The notes beneath the pieces were generated by a model. That model did not search any database, was not told where the DNA came from, and saw only the letters and a list, made by a program, of their open reading frames with translations. From contig CP053160.1 of the NCBI GenBank assembly GCA_014607495.2, positions 5,456,001 through 5,520,000 of the forward strand: 64,000 nt of DNA, in the 5' to 3' direction. Shown here one piece after another: positions 47,402 through 60,492 of this stretch. Position 1 is the first letter of the stretch. Each line of letters begins with the position of its first letter. The translations under genes and the position numbers were made by a program. This DNA comes from Carposina sasakii (taxonomy: Eukaryota; Arthropoda; Insecta; Lepidoptera; Carposinidae).

Positions 47402-48417
47402 ATTAAAAAGGCAGTTTCTATTTTTATTTGTTAAATAATATAGGAATAACTGAGAAATCTTTGTATCTTTTCCAAAATAAAATGAAATCGATACGATAGA
47501 TATGCACCTAAAGTGACAGCTAGCCAGCTGTTTTTGACATAGACATTATGTGACATAACTTTTTCTTTTTTCTGTAGATTAGTGTGGTTCACCCATAGTA
47601 CACCGTACACCCTACGCCATCACATATTACTTTCAAGAGCAGCGGCCGCGGAATCGACAGAGACAATTTTTTTGCTGATACTGTTAGAAACATCATTACC
47701 ACCCATTCCACTTATCAAGCACTAGCTGTTGCTCGCGACTTCGTCCGCGTGGACTACAGAATGTAGCCTATGTATGACCTCCGTACCTACTTCCAACTCT
47801 TAGTATGAATAGCACAATTTCAAGAAGAGTGGTTTAGTAAATACAACGTGGTAACAGGTAACAAACTAAGAAAATGACCAAAATCACTTTCACATTTAGG
47901 TATCAATATTATTTGGGATGAGGCTCATTTTCCATTGTGTCTGTCCTGTAGGTTCACGTACGCACCTCCTAAGTAGGTATGCTATGAAACTGTAAGACGT
48001 AGGTAACCTAGGTAAATGGGGCAATCATCTTGTAGTACCAATTTCTTTAATTCACTTTATAGAAAATCCTACTTCCTCTCTTTGAGGAAGCTATTTAGCC
48101 AAAACTCGAGTACGTAGGTACCTAAGCTCGAGCCTAAAGAGTTTTACTAGGTACCTATTTATCACATCTGACTCTATCATCAGACCCTCCTCTTATCCGT
48201 TAGCTGTACCTATGTAGGTAGGTACCTACCTATTGTGAGTAACTGGCCAAAATTGTCTATCAAAATCTAAAAACAGATTATGTAGGTACATAGATACTTG
48301 CCAATAATTTATTTTGTAGGTATATATTTAGGCTCTTTAAACTTTGTATTTAAGTAATTACATACATATTATGTATAAGCCAAGACGACCAAGCATGGTC
48401 AAACTGATACCTACCTA

Positions 48418-48652
48418 TACAGCAAAAAGGTTGGTACGTAAATAGCCCACTATAGAGAACCTATCCACAAAATTTGAGACTCGAAATCACAATCACCGAT
48501 AGTATGGAGAATTTTTAAATATCTCAGAAATTTTCATACAATCTTGAAAAATAAACTTGTGATTTCGAGTATCAAATTTGGTGTATAGGTTCTCTACAGT
48601 GGACTATTCACGTAGCTTTTCGCTTAACATACCCTTTTTGTTACACCCTGTA
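48418..48652. mobile_element. Fold-back element, TACAGGGTG family, copy 2
   Basis: Right end ...GTTACACCCTGTA intact; left arm degraded and shortened. Shares 'gacttgaaatcac'-like and 'ttttcgcttaacataccc' blocks with 23796 and 52738. Confidence 0.75.
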
Positions 48653-48784
48653 TAAGCGGTTGGTATGGGATTTTAAAATAAATCACACTTTACAAAATAA
48701 GATACTTGTTCTTGAAGTAAGTATAATTTATTTCGTCTTCAATCATGACAATATGCTAAAAAGACTAACTTAATAAACTACTCG

Positions 48785-49060
48785 TATAAACCGCGTGGTG
48801 CCGGCAGAATAGAAATCGCACCACCCCATCTGCCCGTGGGTATCGTACCAGGTGATTAAGGGTTTCCGGGAGGTGGGCAGCAGCGCTTCCCGTGTTGACA
48901 ACATAGTCCGAAATACAAACTGCGGCCACTGCATGGTTATGCAGCCTGCCCAGCGTGGTGACTATGGGCAAATACCTCCCATGGCAGTCTTGTGGCGTGC
49001 CCTGGGGGCACTACATCTACATCCAGCAGTTGACTGCAATAGGCTGATGATGATGATGAT
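48785..49060 (+). repeat. Interspersed repeat with GAT microsatellite end
   Basis: Begins 'ccgcgtggtgccggcagaat' and ends in TGATGATGATGATG. An inverted, diverged copy lies at 50158-50365. Together they flank the last desaturase exon. Probably a LINE or SINE 3' portion (inference). Confidence 0.7.
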
Positions 49061-49682
49061 ACCCATCTAAGATGATACCTCATAGTTACCTACTATTCGG
49101 TTAGTAGGTATAATAATATGCCTAATTTACCTGCTTACCTAAGTATGTTACCTAATTAACTAATTAATATGCTATGCTTAAAATATAAGAAGATAAGTAG
49201 CTACACATATACTTACCACATTTGAAAATAAGTATTTAGCATAACTGCCTAGAGTTTACACAATGTTAATAAAAACAGTCCTTACCTAACTGTATCTATC
49301 TAGGTAGGTACTATAAAGAGGAACGTACGAGTTCCTTGCTTTGTGTTCGGCTATCTTAGTTTTTAACACCCTCTTATTTTTATTATTAATAAGTAAACAT
49401 TAGTTCTAAAAGAAAATAAACAAATACAGCGAAGAAGTAGTTTAGGTACACATCTTCTCAGACTTGTTATCAAACAAAACATCAAAATAAAATTACATAA
49501 TATCGTGTCTATCTATTCAGTGGCGTAACTAGGTACCTACTCGTATATCGGTCAAGCAAACCCGTGGCAAATTCATCGAAAGCCCCCGTAAATAATCTTA
49601 AGCTTGGCTCCTTTGACCGGCCCTTTCCTTCTGGGGGCCCGTGACATTTTGCCGACTTGCCTCTCTGTAGTTACGCACTTAT

Positions 49683-52600
49683 CTATCCTAGTTTTCTGCT
49701 CTCAGCATTGTCTACAGCTCCGAGTTTTTCCTTAAGTTTCTCAGTGAACTCCGGGTCATCCCAGCCCCACAGGTGGTGGCTGCCATCTCCTGTGCGCTGC
49801 GAGCGCTTTTTTATTATCTCAGGAGTCACCGCTTTGAGATCGTAGGCTTGACCGATCTGAAATTTATTTATTTATTTTTATTTTAGGAGGACTAACAGCA
49901 AAACTTATAGAACATATAAATAATAGCTATGACTTAGAATTATGCTAATAATAAGTCCCCACAGATAGTTTTAATAACATTAGGTTGGTTCAGGGTTTAA
50001 AAGGTTTAAAAAATAAGTTATGTGTTAAGTATCTATACCTAGGTATTTGGGACACCTTGTATAGATGCAGGTACAGAAGACTACCAGCTACTTCAGTGAC
50101 AAGTAATTTTTTCATCATTTGGATAAAGAATCTTTAAAGAAAATTCGGAAATTAATCGTGGGTACGATGACGATGCCTCAACAGTGGAGAGAGCCACCGG
50201 CTGATATTATGTACTATCACCACGCTGGGCAGGCGGGTTGGTGACCGCAGTGTGATTTTCGGACTATGTTGTCAGTACGGGAGGCGCTGTTGCCCACCTC
50301 CCGGAAACCCTTAATCGCCAAACCCTTAATTGCTAAACTCTACCGGCACCACGCGGCTATCTACGAATATGCATTATTAAAAAATACATCTGTTAATTAC
50401 CTTAGCCATGAGCTCTATAAAGACAATAGTAGGGGTCAGCATGTTGAACAGAGGATGCTCAGCCGCCCTGTAGTCCCAAGGGAAGGTGTGATGGTAGTTG
50501 TGGAACCCTTCCACACATATCAGCCAGCATCCAATGTTTTCCCGGGGATTTAGAGATCTAGCAAACACAAGTGTTCAGTATCACAAAACATTTATCATAA
50601 TAATGTCCCCCCAAACTATTACTATACATACACGGCTGTGTAAGGTGTGTTTCCGAAATGGGGTAGCCAAAACTGCAGGATCATAAAGGAGGTCCTACAG
50701 ACGCGTTTGGCATAGCGGAATATTGGGTAGTTTGGGATAGGGACATGTAAATAATCATTGACAAGTTTATTAACAAAACCATTATTGTAATGTATGTAAC
50801 CTATACTTTTGGTACGTCTTAGTGAAAACGGAAATATTATTACATACATACATACAGGCCTATTTAGTTAGTTAGCGTAATCTCATTACATAGGTTGGTA
50901 GGATTACGAGGTAGGATAAGTAAGAAAGTTCTAAAGAAAGTTTGGTCAAATCAAGTATGGATCCCGGGACCGTTAGGGAACTAGTTCACTAATCCAGTTA
51001 TCCAAAAAGCTCTAAGAATCTATCTATCTATATGAAATAAGTAGGTAATATCGTAAATAAATTAACAACATCGTCAAAGTTTAGCGCAATCGCTTTGTAC
51101 GTGCGAGTCTAAAATTAAATATTTACACAAATATGACTTGCAAATATTTCAGTTTTCAATGACAGACAGATACGATTACTCATGTAAATTTTGCTAAATA
51201 TGTAAAGTAGACTGTTGGGCATGAATTAATTTTGAATTCACCGCTCATTGGCATTCAGTTACCCAACAATAATCAAATGAGGAATTAACCTAAAACGACA
51301 TAACTTAACATAATAATGATGTAAGAAGCACTGTGGAATTTTTTGGCATATTCCTGACAATGCTATGACAAGCCAATGCTCCTTTTAGCTACGAGTAAAA
51401 GTAAATAGAAATCTTGTAAATAAATAAAAAAAACAACCTTTGCATAATAGGTTAAAAAAACACATTATGTGGTGCAAAGTAACTGAACAATAAGAAGTAG
51501 GTAACTAAACTAAAGATACTACAAATTTAATAACTCACTTGTCATAAGGCCTGTATCCATATTTGTGTGCGAAGCTGTTTATACTCCACACCACATTGAT
51601 GCCGATGGTGTAGCGTAGGATCGTAGGGATGAGAAAGGAGTTCAACCAGGTCTCGTTCCAGAAGTACACGGGAACAACGGTGGGCATCACGAAGCAGAGC
51701 AGTGGCATCATGTACCAGTAGTGTCTTAAGGAGAGAAAATAGTACTTAGTGTACAAAGGAGGATGGGCAAAAAGTCCCCACCGACCGATAACGACCAGAC
51801 GTATATCGTTGGAAAGCTCATTTTGTGACTTTGAATTGTTTCTACGAGTATTGGGACAATTCTCAAATCGTTGTGCGACAAAAATTATAGCTAAAAGAAA
51901 TCTTTAAAAAATAGAAAAAGAAACAAAATGTTTTCCTTTTTTACGTAAAAGGCAAGTACTTTTTTAAGTATTAAGTGATCACAAAAAATTTAAATTATAA
52001 AATATTAATAAAAATAGTTTATTACGTACATAGGAATATACAGGATGTTTTATAGTCATCAACGTTTGCGAATACTATGCATTTTTCTCGTCATATTTCG
52101 CCATGAAAGCATTACTGGGAAGTGTCTGGTTTCCAAGATATTAAGAACCAAAGACGTGTTGAGTCGCGTGTAATAAACATATTTCTAAAAAAAACCAACA
52201 CAAAGACTAGATTACGCGCGACCACATCAATTAAATAAAAATATTTTCCCAGTCCCCATTTTTTGGGTACTTACTCTATTTGACGTGTAGAGTAGGTACG
52301 TAACTGTCGTATATGGTGGAAACCAAAAAACAACATTCTGTATACATAAATCTTTCAAAGACATGTTATGGGTTGTCCACTATCACATCATTTTGAAATG
52401 TAGCAGGACCAGCATTTAAAGGCTGATACCTCGCAGGTAACTAACAAAACACTTGAATAAGTACTAAACTTTCAAGCAAAAAATTAGAATTCTTTGAGCT
52501 ATAACTTTTTTCACACAACTATTTGAGAATCATCCTATAGTAACAATTCATAGTCACAAAAAGAGCTTTAATTTTCAACGATATACGTCTGATGATTATT

Positions 52601-55317
52601 GGTCGATGGGGACTTTTCCATACAATTTTGCCCATCATCCTTAGACCCCCATTTTTACTAGTTAATAGACCGACTAGCCTTGCTTGGCAAGAGATGAGCT
52701 CAGGCCATCTTTTTGGGTTCAAATATATACAGAATGTAACAAAAGGGGTATGTTAAGCGAAAAGCTATGTAAACAGCCCACTTAAAGGAATCTATCCACA
52801 AAATTTCAGACTCGAAATCACATGTTTATTTTTCCAGATAGTGTGGATAATTCCTAAACAACTAAGGAATGTTCATAGAATCTTGAAAGATAATCGTGTG
52901 ATTTCAAGTCTCAAATTTTGGAAATAGGTTCTCTATAGTGGGCTATAGAGAACCTATTTCATAGCTTTTCGCTTAACATACCCTTTCTGTTACATCCTGT
53001 ATTAGTATTCAGCGACTGGTAAGGAATTCAATTGTTTGCTAGCCATGCCAAAAATGTCTCTTATACAAGGTGCACAACGTCTCAGACAAAATAATACCTA
53101 CTTTAACTAAATTTAGAAAAATAGTGAAGGAACAAACTTGAAATTGTGAGAACATTGATGGAACAAATTGGCAAGGCAAGTTTGCTAGCTTGATTGCAGA
53201 CTGAGTAGGTATAATATTATGTACAAGGACTTTGCCTGTCTCATGTTCCTTAGGGAGCACGAAGCTTTATCTTTCCAGTTGAGAGACCGTAGGCGTCTGT
53301 CCACGTTTCGACGCCAATGTAAAAAGTTTTCATCATATGACCTTGGAGTATTAAGTTATAGTGGCTGACTAGCGTAAATATGAGATTAATACACTGGTAT
53401 ACATATACTCGTACATAGGTAGATATGCACAGGACCGTGCTCTCAAAATGTGGTCGCCAGAACTGCGGAATGCCGCCGCCTGTAAATGCTCAGTAAAAAG
53501 CTGCTAGCTCATTGTCTGAGAATATGCCCTTGAGTATCTAAGTCGACACTATGACAGACACAAAAAGAGATGTAGATAAATTAATGTATTCTAGTCAAGT
53601 TAGGTGTATGAGAGATTTTCACTAACAATGTTGGTAGATATTATTTGGGTAGTTCCAAAAAATCAGAGCCTATTGCATGGAACAATATATACAGGGTGTA
53701 AAAAGACAACAATGTTTTTTAAATACCTCGTATTCTTTGTAAGGTTACGATCATTTTCTTCTATGGAACCAACCATGGGAAATGACAAAAAAATTATAAA
53801 AAAATACTTTCATTCAAAGCAATATATTCGTTTGATGCGCAAAGTACAAATGTACCTACAAAACTAACATTATAACATTATGACATGGTATCTTTAAAAA
53901 AATGATTGTTTTTTTTTTATTTATTTTATTCCTATAAAAAAGTTACATAAATGGTTTAATAGTGCCATTAAATCTGTGGGGTTTCACTTGGTGCTAACCG
54001 ATCTCAGATGGATTTATGTAAAAAAAATGATAATATTAGTGTATCTTTGGACCTCAATATCTTGGAAACCTGTGGCTTCCCAGGGGTGCTTCCATAGAAA
54101 AAAATGATCGTGATGTTACAAAGAATATGAGGTATTAAAAGAACAAAGTTGTCTTTTTACACCCAGTATACTATTGGTAATCTGTCATGCAAAAACAACT
54201 TACTTTTTCTGGAACATAACAACAGGATCGGCATACAGATCGGAGACGTCAATTCTGCGTCCCCCTTCCTTGACTTCCGGCCCTTTCCGGCAGCAGAGCC
54301 AGCCCATGTGAGAGAAGAAGAGGCCACGCTCAGCGTTGTGAGGATCCCCGTCCGTGTCGGCATATTTGTGATGGGTGCGGTGGTCACGCGCCCATACGAA
54401 TATGGAGTCCTGGTAAAGGTGTTTTTTATTTTACGTGAGCTGTGGCCACTGTTTGTCTAAACTATTTATCTCACGAGAGGCCAGCATCAAACGTGAGTTG
54501 TACGAACAATGGATACCTTTGCTGCTGCATGACGATTAGGCCCAAGTTGATGTAAAAAGATAATGTAACTCCTCTCTTACCAAGGAAACCTCGTCCTCAA
54601 GATAAAAGCCAAAATATCATATTTTTGTTGTTTGCCTGGAACTTACTTGAAATCCCATAGTCTGCCAAATCATAAAGAGAATACGGAGTGGCGTGCGAGC
54701 TTTGTAGGACCGATGAGTCCAGAGTCGGTGTGCGCCAGCGCCGATTCCTATGGCACACATCACGTGGACGGCGAATGCTGAAATTAATCATATCAAGTGA
54801 TTTATGTTCACCTACTTGCAGTTTCACTTCTTTGGAATCCGATTGACACAAATAAACCTTCCCAGAACTCACTTGAAGAGAGAAAATGTCATGAAAATCA
54901 GTAGAGCTATTTTAAATTTTAGCGAGACTATCTTAGATTGGAGATGAATGATAAATTTAATTTACTCTGTAAGTATATGTTTTTTGAAAGCACCAATATG
55001 AAAAAGTTGAAGTTGTTTTATAATTGCATGTTGCATTCTCTAGGAATAAGTTTAGAGTTAAATTTATAAGAGGACGTAAAAGACAACTTACCAAAAAGAG
55101 TAGTCTGCCATTTTGCTGACGTGAACACGAGGTACACACCATATAACGAAGCTATGTGGAGGTACAGAAACCAAATGATGTTCCCCCACAGCAGCTCATG
55201 CTTTCTCGGTGCAGCATGCTTCAATCCTGACACATCCTTGTCCAGACCAAGGTCGGCAGTTTGCGTGTCTGATTCGAAGAGTACTCCACTAGGTATTGGG
55301 TCTACTTGAGGCGGCAT
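49683..55317 (-). CDS. Acyl-CoA desaturase (first-desaturase family, NPRE signature)
   Basis: ER membrane di-iron enzyme that introduces a cis double bond into acyl-CoA; in moths the family includes fatty-acid delta-9 and pheromone desaturases. Six coding exons in transcript order: 55092-55317, 54647-54777, 54204-54409, 51539-51724, 50401-50557 and 49683-49856. They encode 359 residues. Three histidine boxes are intact: HRLWTH (about 92-97), HRTHH (129-133) and HNYHH (269-273). NSFAH (237-241) supplies the further metal-binding His. The four residues used to name lepidopteran desaturase groups, just after PYDKSL, read N-P-R-E, nearest to the NPVE type. Unusual features are CVEGFHNYHH (Val where Gly is usual) and a divergent WLIC stretch. 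An acceptor four bases before the ATG shows that the 5' UTR lies in an unplaced upstream exon. Substrate and double-bond position cannot be told from sequence. Confidence 0.95.
50158..50365 (-). repeat. Inverted copy of the interspersed repeat at 48785
   Basis: The reverse strand carries 'ccgcgtggtgccgg', 'gattaagggtttccgggagg' and 'tgacaacatagtccgaaa' in the same order as 48785-49060. It lies in desaturase intron 5, ending about 35 bp from exon 5. Confidence 0.7.
52039..52342. mobile_element. CAGGATG-family element, diverged copy
   Basis: Starts TACAGGATGTTTTATAG and ends ...ACATTCTGTA, with a similar internal order to 17442-17804. It lies in intron 3 of the desaturase gene. Confidence 0.65.
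52738..53001. mobile_element. 264-bp fold-back element, TACAGGGTG family, copy 3
   Basis: Same length as the copy at 23796, with left end TACAGAATGTAACAAAAGGG and right end ...TTACATCCTGTA. It lies in desaturase intron 3. A further internal inverted repeat is present near 52930-52960. Confidence 0.85.
53690..54168. mobile_element. 479-bp inverted-terminal element
   Basis: Ends TACAGGGTGTAAAAAGACAA and its reverse complement (one mismatch in the last bases). Arms with 'gatcattttcttctatgga' on the left recur inverted on the right. It ends about 35 bp from the desaturase exon 3 donor. A related fragment at about 42126-42245 sits in the pyridoxal kinase intron. Confidence 0.75.
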
Positions 55318-56274
55318 GATACTGGAAAAAAAATGTCATAATAAAACTTTACAGCTAAGCTGGTATTGCTAATAACAGAATACTGGTATAAGAATTGATT
55401 TAAATTTTAAGAAAATTCCTACGTAGATACGAGTAGGACACCCTAAATTAAGAGCTTTCTTTATCATATTATGTGTCATACACACTGTAAACGGTCTACC
55501 TAAGTAGTTTACTGTAATTTTTTAAATATAGATAATTAGTTAAATTAACCTCATTTAAATTCGGGACGTACATACCACTATCGATGTGTTAGGAACGCTG
55601 TACCTAAGTAATCTATTTTGATTGCCCAATTAATTGTGTTTTTATACTTTATAAAACAATAGGAATACATTGTCCCGGGGAATGCGGTCATCGGGTTAAG
55701 AATAATTCTTAATGTTAGTTAATTATTAAGGTTAGGACACACTGGAGGCGTGGTAAGTTTTCTTTGTTACCGACTACAAAGAAGAGATTTTCAGTCTGAA
55801 TGTACTTACCTAGATATGTTTTTAAGTTGTATATGTCAACTAGCAATAATACGACATGTTTATCTCAACTAACAAACATATTCGGCATTAACTTATAATG
55901 TTAATGTCAACCTATAACATATGTAGTTTATTTGTGAATCCACCATTCTGTTTGCTCTATCACTAGCATTATATCTGTAAAATTCCGTCGTTGCTGAGAA
56001 TTTTTCCAATTAAATTTGGAATAGATGTAGTGAAGAAATAAATTTATTACAGTCGGTACTAGGTACTTACTACTTCGACCTTTTGAAGGGTAAGTGTCGG
56101 TCACTGAGTTTGCCTTTGCCGTTGGTAAAATTACGTTTAACTTTCGCATAGTAAAGTAACCTTAACATTGAGTAGGTACTTATAATGTACCTATAGAGGT
56201 GATTTAATTAGTTTGTTTATTATTTTAACATTAGAAAGAAGTGAGGAGAGCTTACATATAATCGGGATTATCCT

Positions 56275-56472
56275 ACATATATTATAAAAGCGAAAGTTTA
56301 TAAATATGGATGGATGTTTGTTAGTCTTTCACGTAAAAACGAACACTGAGTAGATTTTAATGACACTTCACAATAAAATAATGATAACAAAATATAGCTT
56401 AGCTTATCCCGGGTAATTGGAATATTTAGCTTTTTCTGCAGTCCACGCGGACGAAGTCGCGGGCGTCCACTA
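56275..56472 (+). mobile_element. Helitron-like non-autonomous element
   Basis: Starts near 'atatattataaaagcgaaag', contains 'cccgggtaattgga' and ends 'cacgcggacgaagtcgcggg' then CGTCCACTATA. The terminus matches 46378-46409 with a decayed CTAGT. Confidence 0.65.
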
Positions 56473-56827
56473 TACATAATATTGGATGTAGACGGATCCA
56501 CAGTAAAGCACATATGTGGTTGAAAACCGCCTTAAACGTTTAAAATAAACCATGTTGCGCCGATCGACTCTCGAAATTTGTAATGCAATGGAATACCTAC
56601 ATGTTGAATGTAGAAAGGCTTTTCTCCTAAAGAAATTTTTGCCTGCAAACTAAATAGGATCTCATCGCTATTAATAACGACACTATATTAGGCGTTCAGC
56701 CATAGAGGAATAAGATTATTTCTCTATGGTTTAGGGAAAGTTAAACGTATAGGTAATTGAACCCTATAGGTGGCGCTGTGATCAAGTTTCAGCTCGTCAT
56801 TTAGGTTGCTGTGAGGGTTCTAGTCTT

Positions 56828-56998
56828 AAGGTGGCCACCGACGATCATTCTGGACGTAAAACAGTGGCATCTATGTGGAATTTTCCAAAAGGCGCGTTGC
56901 AGATGGCGCGTCGTCACTCCAATGACGCGTGGACAAGTTTTAGAATGATTTCGCGCTACTTAGAGTGACGAGCAAATGTGATCGTCAATTGCCACCTT
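56828..56998. mobile_element. 171-bp inverted-terminal MITE
   Basis: Left end AAGGTGGCCACCGACGATCA and right end TGATCGTCAATTGCCACCTT are imperfect reverse complements. GC-richer interior with GATGGCGCGTCGTCACTC. No coding capacity. One copy noticed. Confidence 0.75.
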
Positions 56999-59472
56999 CA
57001 AAATTTATTACATCACAGAATACGTATTGGAGAGGTAGAGAGTACGTATTTTCTCCGATTCCGGAACAGCGTCGGATTCCGGTTGCACGTAATATCCTGT
57101 ACTACGTGCAAATGTCACCATACTCGCGCAGAGTTCGTGAACGGCCTAGTTCGTAAGGTTCTAGTGTTCAAAAGTTAATTAATTGGTTTTAGACTAAATG
57201 AGCTTTTATGGTGCTTATTTCAGTTTTAGAATTCTTGAGGATAGAAAACTATTTACATCTTGCCCGCTATGGTAAACGTGGCTGTTTTTGTGGGATTTCC
57301 TTCGTGGTATAAGTATATGTAAAGTAATTAAGTTTCTTTTATGTATAAATTGAAAATTCGGTACCATCTCATAGTATCAAACTATCTAATGATAAACCAA
57401 AGCGTGATTGATTAAACATACTGTACGACTACCTATGGACTTCATCAGTATAATAGGTATAACATGTTCAGCTCATGCTTGGAGTGCATCTTCTGTACTG
57501 GTTGTATTAAGTTTATACCTACTATAAAGTAAAGACCGAGACTCTTCTGACACGTCTGAACAAAAAAGGATTAAAAACATGAAGGAAGTATGAAGAGAAG
57601 AGAAAAATAGTATAGTATCGTCGTTAAAGCGGGAGAGCGGTGAAGGGGTAAAATATGTGGCATGCAAAGGTTAATCAATGATAGATTGTGATTGGATTGT
57701 GATGTGCCCATAGAGAAAAGAGTATGCCCGCCATTCATCTGAGGCCCGCTGAGTGTCTGCCCGACCTCAGATGAATGATCGCCCGACATCTTTCGATATG
57801 TCAAATCATCACTTAACTGTCAAATGTCAAACCTCATGATCAGCCGTCGATATGCCACTGGCTGTTTTCCGACAGCCGCATATTAGCTCGCCAACACAAA
57901 GTTGCCGACATACATATACTTTGGTGTGTAGTGTACGGCGAACGTGTAGTTGTCTTGATGAGATCTCCACAAGGTGCGTCGAGGTGGAAAAATCAGAGTG
58001 CTCTAAATAGAATCTCAGTCCACGCCTCAGTGAATCGGGATTTACCGTTCCATGCATCTGTGTGTCACGGGTAAACACAGGAGATTTACGGCATGCATTG
58101 CATTTTATATAAACACGTTTTAACGTATTTTAAAAGAATACACACAGTGTTAAGATATGCTTGCTATAAAATGCAAAGTTATATTATCAAGAGGAGTAAT
58201 ACTAGTTGTAGTCTAAGGTATAGACGACTAATCATTGTCCATGACCATCATGTCTACAAAAAGAAAGTATTTGCAAACGGGCCTCCGACATGCCGCGAGG
58301 TGTGGTATAAGAGTGGGGAGGTCTTTGCATAGCAGTGGGATGCAATCAATGCACTACAGGCTAATATAAAAAAGAGATGGTTGACAAAGAATACGGTTTC
58401 ATGGAGACCAAATCAACTCTCCGCTCTTAGACATACCTCACGATCCTCGTCTTCTCCTATCCGCCCATTGCTCTTTATGTCCACGCGCCATCTTTTCCTT
58501 GCCCTGCCTACTGCGACGTTGTCCGTCTTCAGATCTTCAGGCACTCATACTCCTCTTTACAAGTGTAATACGAGTATTGCGCGGATGACAGTTAGCCTTA
58601 TAGGTATATGGATATAGTCTCTTCATTCTTCATGTTGTCTCAACGGGATCGCAAGAACTGCTATAGCGATCCATAAAATAATAAGAGTTTACAGCACTAG
58701 AGTTTTTGAAGCAAGTAAAAACTAAAACACCTACCGAAATAGGCAGTCTCGCTTTTCAAATTGGTGTTAGGTAGACTTCGCGAAGTTGTTAAAACTTTTC
58801 CTTTGACCCCAGAAGTTCTGCTCAGGCAATTATATCTATATCAAATTTTAAACCAGCTTTGAAATTGGATTACTTAGGTAGGAACTTGTTTCGTACTTAA
58901 TTAGTAGAAACACATGATACGCAGTCACTAATTGGTAATTATTTAATTACATAGGTAGTACGTATTTTGCAATCCTCTTGTTAAATATCTCAGGAGACTG
59001 GGTCTTCCATCTTTGACTTATTAAACTATATTTTTCAGTACTTTGTAAAACAACCCCAATGTATAAATTACCACCTAGCTTATTTTTGGAATAAACTATT
59101 GAACCATACTTGCACAATACTTTATGTTAGCGATACCAAATCCGCTTGAACAAACCTTTCGCCAAGGTTGTTTGAAACTCAATAAACTTTGGAGAGCTCT
59201 TCGGAACCAAATCGAAATAGGTCAAGCGATTTTGTCCGGAACCCTCGATTACCTGTATTGTGGTTTAAACTGTTTTGGATCTTAAAGCGGTCATGTAACG
59301 GTTATATAAAGGGATAGTGGAGCACCAAATTGATTTCATAGTAGCAATTATAGCATTCGCGGTCAGCCCTAAAATTTTGATTGAATTTACTATTTGGAAT
59401 CGGTTGGTTAGGCTGTGTTTGATCGGCTTTAATGGTTTGGTTTTTCGATATTGGTATTGGGGTTTATATGAT

Positions 59473-59605
59473 GATCTCCGACCGTATTTCGGTCAAGGCG
59501 ACCAATCAACACAGATGCACTCTCTATTCCCTCACTCTCATAGTCCGATGGGACGGAAAGCCGACACGACCGGAGAGAGATCAGGCGCAGGACCAACGGT
59601 TTTAC
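59473..59605 (-). mobile_element. SINE body fragment
   Basis: Same family as 6527-6868, with 'ctccgaccgtatttcggtca' at the left and 'ggaccaacggttttac' at the right. An internal deletion removes the 'aatctctacg' block, and the tRNA-like head is absent. Confidence 0.7.
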
Positions 59606-60344
59606 GTACGTTTAGTTTACGTTTGGGGTTTATATGTATAGTGTTATTGCTAAAGAAAAATGAGTATGACCAATATAAAAAAAATATCATGTACCTACGT
59701 GTATTGTATTTTATAGGTAATATTAGGTTTTTATGTTATTTTAACCTAAAACAGATCTTTATTATTTAATATACACATAAATGTTTATTTAATATACACA
59801 TAAATGTACAAATATTACAATGAATTAAGTAGATAGAGACATCCATTATCATAAGTCGGAAATAAATACTTATCAATATTTGCATCTGCTCCCTATCACA
59901 TCGTATTATTATTGCTGATCGCTTATTACTCTATATTATGTTACCTACCTTCGTAACAGCAATCGTAAAAGAAGTAGGTAGATTTTGAACAAAACTCTCA
60001 AATTAATCCTAACACCGATAAGTATAATGTACCTACTCGGTATCTATCAATCTAAACTCGGGTTTAAGACGGAATCAATTTCAGCAAAAGTGGTTTGAAC
60101 TGCACATAGTTTGTACACAACTACTACATACTTGTACAACTTTAGCTTGGAATCTTCATATTACGTTCAAGACCCTGTTTCATGACTATACATACAGGGT
60201 GTATTAGAAGGGGTGTGGTTAATTGCAATGAAAATACCTAACTCACTACTAACTCAAAGGCCCACACGAACATAGTCGCGAGCGGCCGCAAGTAAGAAAT
60301 AAATGTTTGCTCTTTGACAAGTGTATTCCCTATTGAGGGATCGC

Positions 60345-60492
60345 CCGCCACCGGGCCCTATACCCTCCGCTGACCCTCGGATATGCCTACTCATGGATCA
60401 CGAACACTAAAGACACTACAGTCGCAACTCGAGTTAACGCCGAGAATCCGCCATGGGTCAGGCGGAGGGTATAGGCGCCCGGTGGCGGTGCG
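60345..60492. repeat. GC-rich inverted repeat
   Basis: The left arm with 'cgccaccgggccctataccc' and 'tccgctgacc' is mirrored by 'ggtcaggcggagggtata' and 'gcccggtggcgg' at the right, with about 80 nt between. A diverged single arm occurs at 63436-63475. Confidence 0.7.

Larger units (their letters stand above)
47402..49682. other. Intergenic region between BLOC1S1 and the desaturase
   Basis: Contains a reversed Helitron-like end at about 47732-47800, the fold-back element at 48418-48652 and an interspersed repeat at 48785-49060. From 47800 to 48410 and 49070 to 49680 there is AT-rich DNA with many TAGGTA/TACCTA runs; no gene seen. Confidence 0.6.

Noticed and set aside
55928..56149. 73-codon minus-strand frame upstream of the desaturase
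   Set aside because: It starts with ATG, but there is no motif, no clear splice context and AT-biased composition. It could equally be 5' UTR or intron.
57827..58078. 83-codon minus-strand frame near 58 kb
   Set aside because: No family recognised. The surrounding DNA resembles degenerate interspersed repeats, and no splice partners were found.
59317..59769. 150-codon open frame on the plus strand
   Set aside because: Its middle part is the SINE body at 59473-59605, so the frame is a chance product of repeat DNA.
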